Source of the DNA: Blautia sp.
Lineage (GTDB): Bacteria > Bacillota > Clostridia > Lachnospirales > Lachnospiraceae
Direction: 5' to 3'
DNA: 58,850 nucleotides
Assembly (NCBI GenBank): GCA_021772055.1
Contig: JAETNR010000026.1
Span: 1-58,850 of the forward strand
Shown here in pieces: positions 14,588 to 22,608 of this stretch. Position 1 is the stretch's first letter, and every line of letters begins with the position of its first letter. The notes below the pieces were generated by a model. That model made no database searches. It was given only the letters and a program-made list of their open reading frames with translations, and was not told where the DNA came from. The translations under genes were made by a program, and so were the position numbers.

Positions 14588-16354
14588 TTACATCCGATCC
14601 GGGGCAGAGAAGCCTAAAAGCTCGATACTGGTCTCCAGAACCTTTCTGGTAAGTCCAAGAAGCTGGATAAAGGATTCCTTCTGTTCCTGGTTCTCCTCAC
14701 TTAAAATCTTCGTTTCATGATAAAAGCTGTTAAATGCATTGGATACTTCGTAAATATAGGCACAGATCTTATGTGGGGCCTTTTCTTCAAAAGCACTTTC
14801 TACAGTTGCGCCAAACCCGGTAAGTGTAAGCATCAGATTCTTTTCACTTTCATTCACTGCAGAAAGAATTCTGCCTGCCTTAAGATCACCGCCCTCTTCC
14901 TGATAACGGTTCAGGATGGATTTGATCCGGACAATCGTATAAAGGATATAAGGTCCTGTATTTCCCTCAAAGGAGGTGAAGCGATCCACGTCAAAGATAT
15001 AATCCTTGGTAGCCTGGTTAGACAAATCGCCATATTTAATAGCGGAAAGGCCTACGATCTTTGCAGTTTCATCCGCATCCTTATCCTTCACGCTTCTGTT
15101 CTCCACAATCTTGCGATACATTTCTTCATTAATGTCTGCAATCAGATTTTCCAGGCGCATAACCCCGCCGTCCCTGGTTTTAAAGGGTTTTCCGTCCTTC
15201 CCGTTCATAGTTCCGAAGCCAAGGAAGGAGAATTTCAGATCCTCTTTTACAAGTCCGGTCTTTCTTGCACAGCGGAATACCTGGATAAAATGAAGTTCCT
15301 GGCGTTTATCCACCACATACAGGATTTCATCCGGGTCAAACAGCTTCACACGCTCCACGATCGTCGCCAGATCTGTTGTTGTATAAAGGGATGCACCGTC
15401 TGATTTCAGCAGCATACAGGGAGGAATCTCCTTCGTGTCGCTCTCTTCCTTCACATCCACTACCAGAGCACCCTGATCCTCATAGGCAAAGCCCTGTTCC
15501 TTCATCTGCTTCACCATATCCGGAATATAGGGCTGTGCATCAGATTCCTTTTTCCACAGGTCAAAAGAAACTTTCAGATTATCGTAATTTCTCTTTAAAT
15601 CCGTTACAGACACCTGCATAATGTGGTTCCAAAGCGCCATATATCCTCTGTTTCCCTGCTGAAGAAGATGGGTTGCCTCCAGCGCTTCATTGCGGTAAAC
15701 TTCATCTGTCTTGGATTTTCCGCTTGCGCAGGGATAAATTTCCTCCAGCTCGCTGATGGTAAAAGGCGCCTCTTTGGGGTATTCCCCTGTAAAGCTATCG
15801 TCAAAATAAACCAGTTCCGGTTTTCTGCATTTCAACTCTGTAATGATCAGACCCATCTGGAGTCCCCAGTCTCCCAGATGCACGTCGCCGATCACTTTGT
15901 GTCCTACATACCTGCCGATCCTTTTCAGGCTCTCTCCGATAATCGCGGAACGCAGATGTCCCACATGAAGAGGCTTTGCCACATTTGGCCCGCCGTAGTC
16001 AATGATGATCGTCTTAGGAGTTTCTGCAGTATTTACGGATAATTTTTCATCTGCATCCATCTCTTCCAGATAATCTGCCAGAAATTCTTCCTTTACCTTC
16101 AGATTGATAAAGCCCGGCTTTACCACCTCTGCCATAGAAAATACCCGGCTTTCTCCAAGACATGCCACCACATCATCGGCAATCATAAAGGGCGCTTTTT
16201 TGTATGCCTTGGCACCTGCCATGGCTCCGTTGCACTGAAATTCACATAGATCCGGACGGTTGGAAACCGTAACCTTTCCATAGGAGGGATCGTATCCCGC
16301 TTTTTCAAATGCTGCGGACAGTTCTTCCGCCATTTGTTCCATCAGTTTCTTCAT
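14588..16354 (-). CDS. argS: arginyl-tRNA synthetase
   Basis: This class I synthetase charges tRNA-Arg in the cytoplasm. The 588-residue protein has the N-terminal additional domain, the HIGH-type motif PLHVGHLRS near residue 130, and the FGTMNGKDGKPFKTRDGG segment in the KMSK region. It has the alpha-helical anticodon domain ending LLGFSAPDRM. The ATG at 16354 has AGGAG ten bases upstream; an ATG at 16372 is less well placed. It follows degV by about 40 bp on the same strand and may be co-transcribed with it. The 298-bp palindrome begins 12 bp past its stop. Confidence 0.95.
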   Translation of the reverse strand: MKKLMEQMAEELSAAFEKAGYDPSYGKVTVSNRPDLCEFQCNGAMAGAKAYKKAPFMIADDVVACLGESRVFSMAEVVKPGFINLKVKEEFLADYLEEMDADEKLSVNTAETPKTIIIDYGGPNVAKPLHVGHLRSAIIGESLKRIGRYVGHKVIGDVHLGDWGLQMGLIITELKCRKPELVYFDDSFTGEYPKEAPFTISELEEIYPCASGKSKTDEVYRNEALEATHLLQQGNRGYMALWNHIMQVSVTDLKRNYDNLKVSFDLWKKESDAQPYIPDMVKQMKEQGFAYEDQGALVVDVKEESDTKEIPPCMLLKSDGASLYTTTDLATIVERVKLFDPDEILYVVDKRQELHFIQVFRCARKTGLVKEDLKFSFLGFGTMNGKDGKPFKTRDGGVMRLENLIADINEEMYRKIVENRSVKDKDADETAKIVGLSAIKYGDLSNQATKDYIFDVDRFTSFEGNTGPYILYTIVRIKSILNRYQEEGGDLKAGRILSAVNESEKNLMLTLTGFGATVESAFEEKAPHKICAYIYEVSNAFNSFYHETKILSEENQEQKESFIQLLGLTRKVLETSIELLGFSAPDRM

Positions 16355-16394
16355 CTTCTTATTGCTCCTCATTTCAAATATATTTTCAGATTTA

Positions 16395-17264
16395 TCAGAC
16401 TGTCACTTTTTTTGCACAGGCAATGGCAAGGGCACCGTCACCGATGTGGCAGGCAACACTTAAAGACAGGGGATCCATTCGGATTTCAAATCCCGGGAAT
16501 GTCTCCATAACCTCCTGTTGAAACTCCTCTGCCTCGTCTCTGGTTCCTGTATAAGCGATCTGAAGACACATTTCTCCACTTTGTACATATTTTGCAAAAC
16601 GTTTCTCCAGGTCTTCCTTCATCGCCTTCAGCATAACACGTTTGGCCTGCTTCTTTCCCCGAACCTTGGAATAGGCATCCAGCTTTTCCCCCTGAATCTG
16701 AAGCACAGGCTTCAGGTTCAGAACGGTTCCGATTGCAGCCGCAGCCGGAGTGATTCTTCCTCCGCGTTTTAGGTATTTCAATGTTTCCAGGGTGATATAA
16801 ATGCTGGATTCAAATTTTTCATCTTCCAGGATCTTCTTTATCTCCGAAGCGCTCTTTCCCGCTTCCGCAAGGGCAATGGCATCCAGAACAGACTGTCTCT
16901 GGGTCACGGAAATTCTCTGGTTATCTACTACCTGTACCTTGTCGTCATAATCTCTGGCAAGACCCATTGCAGTTTCACAGGAAGCGCTGAGGCCGCTGGA
17001 CATGGGGATATGAACGATCTCATCATAATCCTTTAAAAGAGCATCCCATAAACCGCACACCTCTCCCGGATTGGGCTGCGAAGTGGAAATCGGTTCATCC
17101 GTAGTCAGGCGTTCATAAAATTCCTCTTGGGAAAGAGTGATTCCCTCCAGATAAACCTTTTCATTAATATAGAAAGGCATCGGGATAACCGAGATTCCAA
17201 GTTCTCTTCCCTGATCCTGCGTGATGCCGCTATTGCTGTCTGTTACAATGGCAATTTTTCCCAT
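16395..17264 (-). CDS. DegV-family fatty-acid-binding protein
   Basis: DegV/FakB proteins bind a fatty acid and in many Firmicutes present it to the fatty acid kinase FakA. The 289-residue protein has the family start KIAIVTDSNSGI, STSQPNPGE, and the MSSGLSAS loop that contacts the lipid carboxylate. Length is normal. No fakA is in the window. It has its own promoter (17366-17394), whose -35 box abuts that of the divergent LutC-type gene. argS follows 40 bp downstream. Confidence 0.93.
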   Translation of the reverse strand: MGKIAIVTDSNSGITQDQGRELGISVIPMPFYINEKVYLEGITLSQEEFYERLTTDEPISTSQPNPGEVCGLWDALLKDYDEIVHIPMSSGLSASCETAMGLARDYDDKVQVVDNQRISVTQRQSVLDAIALAEAGKSASEIKKILEDEKFESSIYITLETLKYLKRGGRITPAAAAIGTVLNLKPVLQIQGEKLDAYSKVRGKKQAKRVMLKAMKEDLEKRFAKYVQSGEMCLQIAYTGTRDEAEEFQQEVMETFPGFEIRMDPLSLSVACHIGDGALAIACAKKVTV

Positions 17265-17365
17265 GGTATCATTCTCCTTAATTCTATCTTGTAGGTTTCT
17301 ATTTCCTTATTGTTGTGGTCTTTCCATCTGCCTGGCTTTCTGTAAATCATTACCAGCCTTTTTGT

Positions 17366-17394
17366 AGTGTAACACATTTTGCCCGGTATCTCAA
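17366..17394 (-). promoter_or_regulatory. degV promoter
   Basis: TTGAGA (17389-17394) and TACACT (17366-17371) on the minus strand have a 17-bp spacer. The leader is about 95 nt. Confidence 0.75.
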
Positions 17395-17423
17395 TTGAAA
17401 ATGTAAAAGTGATATGTTATAAT
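17395..17423 (+). promoter_or_regulatory. promoter of the LutC-type gene
   Basis: TTGAAA (17395-17400) and TATAAT (17418-17423) have a 17-bp spacer, a near-consensus sigma-A promoter. Its -35 box directly touches the -35 box of the divergent degV promoter. Confidence 0.85.
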
Positions 17424-17469
17424 TTTTTTAATATCGTTGTATCGTTTCACCAAGGGAGGGATTTTTCTT

Positions 17470-18105
17470 ATGTCATTTATCACCGAAAACTACAAACTTG
17501 CAGCAGAAACTCTGGCAAAAGCTTTTGCAAAGCGTGGAATGGAAGCCTGCTACTGCGCCACAGTCCAGGAAGCCAGGGACCAGGTGCTTTCCATGATTCC
17601 TGAAGGTTCCAGTGTCACCTGGGGCGGCAGCGAATCTATGGCAGAAGCAGGAGTATTTGAAGCAGTATGCCAGGGAAATTATGAATTCATTGACCGTAAG
17701 GCTGCCTCAACACCGGAAGAAGCCCGTGCATTATATGGAAAGATCGTATGTGCGGACTATTTCCTTACCAGCGCAAATGCCTTTACCAAAGACGGAATGC
17801 TGGTGAACATTGACGGTGCCAGCAACCGGGTGGCCTGTATCGCCCATGGGCCTGCAAATGTCATTGTTCTTGTCAGTATGGACAAAATATGTACCACTGT
17901 GGAAGATGCAGTCAATCGTATCCGCACCTTTGCTGCGCCGCCCAATGCTCTCCGCGTAGGCGCCAAAACGCCCTGTGCCAAAACAGGCGTATGCGCGGAC
18001 TGCTTAAGCCCGGACTGTATCTGCTGCCAGATTCTCGTAACCCGCTATTCCCGGGTTCCCGGCAGAATTAAAGTGGTTCTCTGCGGAGAAAAACTTGGCT
18101 TCTGA
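17470..18105 (+). CDS. LUD-domain protein (LutC/YkgG family)
   Basis: The 211-residue protein has the LUD fold features: VTWGGSESMAEAGVFEAV, the DYFLTSANAFTKDGMLVNIDG segment, and the cysteine-rich tail CAKTGVCADCLSPDCICC before GRIKVVLCGEKLGF. Relatives act in lactate oxidation (LutABC), but this gene stands alone with no lutA or lutB nearby. The four to five C-terminal cysteines suggest an iron-sulfur or metal site, as in the stand-alone DUF162 branch. The ATG at 17470 has GGGAGGG about ten bases upstream. Transcription is from a strong promoter at 17395. Confidence 0.85.
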   Translation: MSFITENYKLAAETLAKAFAKRGMEACYCATVQEARDQVLSMIPEGSSVTWGGSESMAEAGVFEAVCQGNYEFIDRKAASTPEEARALYGKIVCADYFLTSANAFTKDGMLVNIDGASNRVACIAHGPANVIVLVSMDKICTTVEDAVNRIRTFAAPPNALRVGAKTPCAKTGVCADCLSPDCICCQILVTRYSRVPGRIKVVLCGEKLGF

Positions 18106-18116
18106 CCTCAATAACC

Positions 18117-18276
18117 AGTATCACCCATATTAATTAACCGTACCTTTCACGCAGGATAAATTTTCAGCCTGCAAGGCGGAGGAATGAGGCGATGCGGTGG
18201 CATCGTCGATTGACGACAACGCAGCAGATGGAAATTTAGACAAGGAAAGGGATGATTAATTAGTGTGGGTGATACT
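18117..18276. repeat. 160-bp imperfect palindromic intergenic element
   Basis: The terminal 11 bp (AGTATCACCCA, 18117-18127) pair perfectly with 18266-18276. TAATTAA pairs next, and further matching blocks follow inward (ACCTTTC with GAAAGG, AAATTTTC with GAAATTT). The centre folds into two small hairpins (18191-18204 and 18204-18215). It lies just past the LutC-type gene and before a separate terminator, and it codes for nothing evident. It is unrelated in sequence to the 298-bp palindrome. Confidence 0.75.
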
Positions 18277-18280
18277 AGTC

Positions 18281-18309
18281 AAAAGGAAGACCGGAGCGGT
18301 CTTCCTTTT
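18281..18309. terminator. bidirectional terminator between convergent genes
   Basis: A 13-bp perfect stem (18281-18293 with 18297-18309) with loop GAG has four A at one end and four T at the other. It should serve the LutC-type gene on the plus strand and the transporter operon ending at 18347 on the minus strand. Confidence 0.9.
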
Positions 18310-18346
18310 ACGTATCTGTATCATATCTGCGGCAGCTTATGAACAG

Positions 18347-19348
18347 TTAGTCTGTATTCCTTTTTTCTCTTCTCATGAGCACCAGGCATAGAACAGTCCC
18401 AAGGATTCCTGAAAAAACGGTACGCAAAGCTTCCCAAAGCATTTCTATCTCCCCTGCGGTTCTGGAAATCATAAAAAAGTATTCCGTTTTTTTCTGTTCT
18501 TCTTCCATCCTTCTGGACCAGAAATCAAAGTCCGACCATTTCCCAGGCAGCCAGTCAGCAGACAAATAAACATTTTGCAGGATTACCCGGATGAACACAG
18601 CAACCAACACAAGACAGGCAGCCATCCAAAGAACCTGTTCCCGTCTCCCCGATGCTCTCTTTTTTTGTCCCATCCCATAAATCAGCAGTTTCAAAAAAAC
18701 CAGAATCGGAAGCATCCAGACTGCTGCGCAGGATGCTGCCTGCAATGCCCCGGCTGCCGCCTGCTCCCCGGTTAATCCATACCGCATCAGAAACTGATTT
18801 GCCATAGCTGTCTTATTTCCTCCTCCGCATTGATAAAATACCCTGGAATATACGGCACTCTCATCCTGGTCATGGATGAGGATACATCTTTGTTTCCAGT
18901 CCATCACTTTCCGCACCACATATGTTTTTTTTCCTATAACCAGTTTTCTTCCCGTGATATCCGTGCTTCCAAACAATTCTTCCGCAGTTTCTCTGTCTAT
19001 GATGCAGCCCTCCCGGTCATCATCGGAAAAGCCCCTGATACGCCGGTCAAAAAGAGCTGCTTCTCCCTGAATGCCTGCCAGATGCGCTCTGGTACTTCTG
19101 GCATAAGCAGGCTCAGCAACACTCACCAGGGTTCCCTCCCAGTAAAAGCACAGGATCTCTTCACTTTTTGCCTCTTCCTGTTTTTTTAGAATACTGCGAA
19201 CCTCTTTTCCGCCGGGACAGTGATCGGAAAATACAATGGTCATCGTATCCCTCGTCTCCATCCTTCCATAAGATTTCAGACATTCAAAATAGCAGACTGC
19301 AGTCAAAATCCAGCCAATAGCCAGAAACGCTTTTCTCCATATCCTCAT
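18347..19348 (-). CDS. orphan MacB/FtsX-core-like membrane protein
   Basis: The 333-residue protein has one N-terminal membrane segment (residues 5-23). A soluble outer domain of about 180 residues follows, then three more hydrophobic segments (about 205-225, 240-262 and 303-325). The soluble domain resembles the MacB periplasmic core: IDRETAEELFGSTDITGRKLVIGKKTYVV matches the pattern around the substrate-facing lobe. It is shorter than MacB-type permeases and no ATPase gene accompanies it. Its ATG overlaps the adaptor gene stop by 4 bp, so the two are coupled and probably form a membrane complex. The function is not known. Confidence 0.6.
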   Translation of the reverse strand: MRIWRKAFLAIGWILTAVCYFECLKSYGRMETRDTMTIVFSDHCPGGKEVRSILKKQEEAKSEEILCFYWEGTLVSVAEPAYARSTRAHLAGIQGEAALFDRRIRGFSDDDREGCIIDRETAEELFGSTDITGRKLVIGKKTYVVRKVMDWKQRCILIHDQDESAVYSRVFYQCGGGNKTAMANQFLMRYGLTGEQAAAGALQAASCAAVWMLPILVFLKLLIYGMGQKKRASGRREQVLWMAACLVLVAVFIRVILQNVYLSADWLPGKWSDFDFWSRRMEEEQKKTEYFFMISRTAGEIEMLWEALRTVFSGILGTVLCLVLMRREKRNTD

Positions 19349-20685
19349 GATTCCTCCAGTCTTACACGGCTGCCTTCCTCTACGGAACGGTCTGCCTCTG
19401 TTACCACCTGCTGGCCGGAAGACAGACTTCCTGCGGCAAGAGCGGCATAGCTTTCGTTTTTGTCCTCCACCGTCACACTGACCTTACGCAGCACCAGAGC
19501 CTCCCCCAGAACCGTATCCCGGGTGTCCAGCACAAGCACGTATTCCTTTCCTGTTTCTCCATAAAGAGCACTTAAGGGAACACAGGCAGGAAATGGCCCG
19601 GCATCCTTACTGATGGTCACATCTGCGGATTCTCCAATATTCAGCGTATTTTCCGGAATCGCAATGGAGACGATCCTCCTGTCCTGGTCTTCATCGTCCT
19701 CCCGGACTGACTGGATACGTGCATTTTCAATTTCCGTTCCGCTGATTCCTTTGACATATGCGCTGCCTCCCACTTCCACATACTTCACATCCTCTTCGGA
19801 AACCGAAACATTCATCAAAAGAGTTCCGGACAACTCGTAAAGAATCATTGCCGCATCTGCACCTGTAAGCCCCCCGGTTACCACGGAAACAGATTTCACC
19901 ACACCGTCTGCCGGTGCCGGGATTTTCCCTTTCTCTTCCAAAAGCTTCTTCAGCGCTGCCAGCTCCTTCTCCGCTATTCCAATCTGCCGCTGCACATTAA
20001 TAATGCTTCCGTCCGAAGGACTTTTTTGGGAAGCCTCTGAAACACTTCTCTGCGCCTCCATCACAGTCTGGTCTCTGGTCATGATTGCCTGGTTTAACGC
20101 CTCCTGTTTTACCCGGACATCATCCAGAAGCGCCTGCTCCTCCCCGCTGGTATCCGGTTCGCTTGTAAAGCCCTGATTCCGGTAATACTCATCCAACCTC
20201 TGTCTTGCCAGATTCAGCGCATCCTGAGCGCTGGAAACATTGTAATTGCCGCTGTTTGCAGCAGTATTGTAATTTTGTTTTGCAAAAAAAATGTCTCTTG
20301 ATTTCTTTTCTCCGTTTACACTTTCCGCACTTTCCAGATCTCGTGCCTGAAGCTTCAGTTCCTCCAGTTCCCCGTTCTTTTTTTCAATGCTCTCTTCCAG
20401 AATTTCTTCAGACAGAGTAAAAAGCACCTCTCCTTTCTTTACAGCCTGCCCTTCCTGAACCAGAATCTGTTCCACACGCTGCCCTTCCTCTGAAAAGACA
20501 GCCCTCTCCCTGGTTCCCTCTACCTTTCCGCTTCCCAAAACTCTATGGGAAATCACATAATTCTGCATGGACTTCACCCTTACCTTTGCGGTATTTACAG
20601 AATCTGCTGCTCTGGACACCACGGTAAACACCAGCATTGCGCAAAAGAAAAGTCCAAGCCATTTGATAAATTTTTGTCGTTTCAT
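19345..20685 (-). CDS. HlyD/MacA-like membrane adaptor protein
   Basis: This 446-residue protein has one N-terminal membrane anchor (WLGLFFCAMLVFTVVSRA) and the adaptor fold. A half lipoyl domain (VEQILVQEGQAVKKGEVLFTL) comes first, a long alpha-hairpin coiled coil (about 95-240, Gln/Glu/Leu-rich) follows, and the second half lipoyl (IPAPADGVVKSVSV) and beta-barrel domains complete it. In Gram-positive bacteria such adaptors work outside the membrane with ABC exporters. It lies between sugar-type permeases (6 bp upstream) and an orphan MacB-core protein (4-bp overlap). This is an unusual place for an export adaptor. Confidence 0.88.
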   Translation of the reverse strand: MKRQKFIKWLGLFFCAMLVFTVVSRAADSVNTAKVRVKSMQNYVISHRVLGSGKVEGTRERAVFSEEGQRVEQILVQEGQAVKKGEVLFTLSEEILEESIEKKNGELEELKLQARDLESAESVNGEKKSRDIFFAKQNYNTAANSGNYNVSSAQDALNLARQRLDEYYRNQGFTSEPDTSGEEQALLDDVRVKQEALNQAIMTRDQTVMEAQRSVSEASQKSPSDGSIINVQRQIGIAEKELAALKKLLEEKGKIPAPADGVVKSVSVVTGGLTGADAAMILYELSGTLLMNVSVSEEDVKYVEVGGSAYVKGISGTEIENARIQSVREDDEDQDRRIVSIAIPENTLNIGESADVTISKDAGPFPACVPLSALYGETGKEYVLVLDTRDTVLGEALVLRKVSVTVEDKNESYAALAAGSLSSGQQVVTEADRSVEEGSRVRLEES

Positions 20686-20690
20686 ATTCT

Positions 20691-21527
20691 CTACTCCTTC
20701 ACTGCTGTGGAAATAATTCCCTGTTCCAGATAATCCTGCCCTGCCAAAAATACCATTAAAGCAGGAAACAGCACCACCACAGAAGCTGCGAACGCCACTC
20801 CAGCCTGCTTTATATCAATGGCAGGCAGAAACAAAGACAACGGCCACAGCTCCTTGCTTTTTAAAAATGCCATAGGCTGTTCCAAAAGATTCCAGTATTC
20901 CAAAAATCCAAGTACCATTGCAGAAATCACTCCCGGGGATCCGAGAGGAATGCCGATCTTCCGGAAAATCATCCATTCCCCTGCTCCGTCCAGGCGGGCG
21001 GATTCCATCAGCGCCTCCGGAAGCCCTTCAAAAAAACGGTACATAATAAATACCGGAAATGTAGAAAATACGGCAGGCAGAATGATTCCCTCCAGCGTAT
21101 CCAAAAGCCCGAGCCTGTCAAGCATAAGATAATTACTCAGCATCATCACCTGAAAAGGCATCATCATCAAAGCAATATATATGGTAAAAATAACCTTTCG
21201 AAATGGAAAAGAAAATCTGGAAAGTCCCCAGGCTGCCGGAACCCCCACAAGAAGCTGCCCGATCAGCACACCACCTGTAATTTTCACAGAATTCCAAAGC
21301 ATCACAAAAAAGCCAGGGGTATCTACCAGAAGTTCCACATAAGATTTTAACGTAGGATATAAAGGAAAGAGCTTCCAGGACACATATCCCTTCCCTCCGG
21401 ATAGTACAGGGTTCAAAAGTTCCCCAAGCTCTCCGCTTCCCATCAGAGAGCCTGCCGCCAAAAAGAAAACAGGAAACACACAGATCAAAACCAGCAGCCA
21501 TAATGCCGCGGACAATATTTTTTTCAT
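20691..21527 (-). CDS. sugar-type ABC permease, MalG-like
   Basis: The 278-residue permease has six hydrophobic segments and the cytoplasmic EAA loop (ALMESARLDGAGEWMIFRKIGIPL) that contacts the ATPase. It is of the CUT1 carbohydrate uptake type, as judged by position, length and EAA loop. It begins 3 bp after the MalF-like permease stop, with AAGGAGG inside the end of that gene. No ABC ATPase is encoded nearby, so a shared ATPase such as MsmK must be used if it transports at all. Confidence 0.9.
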   Translation of the reverse strand: MKKILSAALWLLVLICVFPVFFLAAGSLMGSGELGELLNPVLSGGKGYVSWKLFPLYPTLKSYVELLVDTPGFFVMLWNSVKITGGVLIGQLLVGVPAAWGLSRFSFPFRKVIFTIYIALMMMPFQVMMLSNYLMLDRLGLLDTLEGIILPAVFSTFPVFIMYRFFEGLPEALMESARLDGAGEWMIFRKIGIPLGSPGVISAMVLGFLEYWNLLEQPMAFLKSKELWPLSLFLPAIDIKQAGVAFAASVVVLFPALMVFLAGQDYLEQGIISTAVKE

Positions 21528-21530
21528 CCA

Positions 21531-22376
21531 CTATACCTCCTTTGCCCATGCCTGATTAAGAGCCAGAATCAGCATCAGGATCACGGCTCCCGTTACTACG
21601 GCTGCTGCAGCCATTTTGTCTACAGACAAATCACGGTACCAATTATTAAAAAGATGCTGCAGTAGGTACATATCCTGCTGTGGATAATCACCTGCCACCA
21701 GATATGCTTCCCGAAAGACTTTAAATCCGTTCAGAAGGGAAAGAACTACGATGGTAAACAGAGATCCCATGAGATTTGGCATGGTAATTTTCCAAAAACA
21801 CATCCATTCCCCTGCGCCGTCTACTTTTGCAGCCTCATAAAGGGACTTTGGAATACCGGAAATTCCCGCTACCCACAACACCACATCATATCCAAGATTT
21901 CTCCAGATATAACTGACGATCAGCACCCAGAAGGATGCTTTTGTATTCATCCAGTCCACCCCTTTCACAGAAAGCAGGGCAAAAAAATGGTTCAAAAGGC
22001 CCTGGCTGTGAAAAAGCAGCTTCCAGAGAAGAACAACAGAAGCTACCGGGATGGCCATTGGAAGAAGAAAAAGGCTTTTTTTCAACTGAAGGTACCTTTG
22101 CCCTCTGGTCAGAAGCACGGACACCAAAAGGGACAGCAAGACCAGAATGGGGATGCAGACACAGAAAAAACGCATGGTATTTCCTGCGGCCAGGCGAAAA
22201 GCCTGGTTCTCAAAAATCGTTTTGTAATTGCCAAGTCCTGCAAATTCTCCGCTGACAGCACTGTAAAAAGATCTTTTGATCACGTCCAGATAGGGGATGA
22301 TCCAGAACAGACAAACACCCAAAGCGCTTGGCAGGAGAAACAGCAGAGCTTTGAACGCTTCCTTACGTTTCCTCAT
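21531..22376 (-). CDS. sugar-type ABC permease, MalF-like
   Basis: The 281-residue permease has six hydrophobic segments and the EAA loop SLYEAAKVDGAGEWMCFWKI. It is the first gene of the four-gene operon that also encodes a second permease, the adaptor and the MacB-core protein. The ATG at 22376 has GGAGG five bases upstream; the frame also opens to 22388. The promoter 34 bp further upstream carries the TTAGAG direct repeats shared with the lipoprotein gene. Confidence 0.9.
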   Translation of the reverse strand: MRKRKEAFKALLFLLPSALGVCLFWIIPYLDVIKRSFYSAVSGEFAGLGNYKTIFENQAFRLAAGNTMRFFCVCIPILVLLSLLVSVLLTRGQRYLQLKKSLFLLPMAIPVASVVLLWKLLFHSQGLLNHFFALLSVKGVDWMNTKASFWVLIVSYIWRNLGYDVVLWVAGISGIPKSLYEAAKVDGAGEWMCFWKITMPNLMGSLFTIVVLSLLNGFKVFREAYLVAGDYPQQDMYLLQHLFNNWYRDLSVDKMAAAAVVTGAVILMLILALNQAWAKEV

Positions 22377-22409
22377 AGATGCCTCCATTGATTGCTTTTT
22401 TCTGCAAAA

Positions 22410-22442
22410 AGGATAGCATAGAAATCTCTAAAATACCTCTAA
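22410..22442 (-). promoter_or_regulatory. permease operon promoter with response-regulator-type direct repeats
   Basis: On the minus strand TTAGAG (22437-22442), five bases, TTAGAG (22426-22431), ten bases, then TATCCT (22410-22415) as a -10 box. The 11-bp repeat period is that of OmpR-family binding sites. The same layout occurs at 25756-25788. Confidence 0.75.
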
Positions 22443-22481
22443 GGCGCCCGGAAAATCAAAATCATAGTTTTTTCACCAGAG

Positions 22482-22572
22482 TTGTGGTATAATGTGAACA
22501 CTTAATGAGCACAAGTGAAGCGCAGGGCGAATTTAGTGAGAACATATGCCCTTGTGGTATAATGTAAACACT
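22482..22572 (+). promoter_or_regulatory. duplicated promoter of the response regulator gene
   Basis: A 21-bp segment at 22482-22502 recurs at 22552-22572 with one mismatch. Each copy has an extended -10 box (TGG before TATAAT, at 22488-22493 and 22558-22563). No good -35 box is seen, as expected for extended -10 promoters. The second copy would start RNA about 40 nt before the gene. Confidence 0.7.
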
Positions 22573-22608
22573 GAGCAAATTGCTTTTGATAAAGAAAGGA
22601 AACCTGTT

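Noticed and set aside
17470..18105. Lactate utilisation operon lutABC
   Set aside because: Only a LutC-type gene is present; no lutA or lutB flanks it, so a full pathway cannot be claimed.
22482..22572. CRISPR-like repeat pair
   Set aside because: Only two copies, 70 bp apart, and each contains a promoter -10 box; no array or cas genes.
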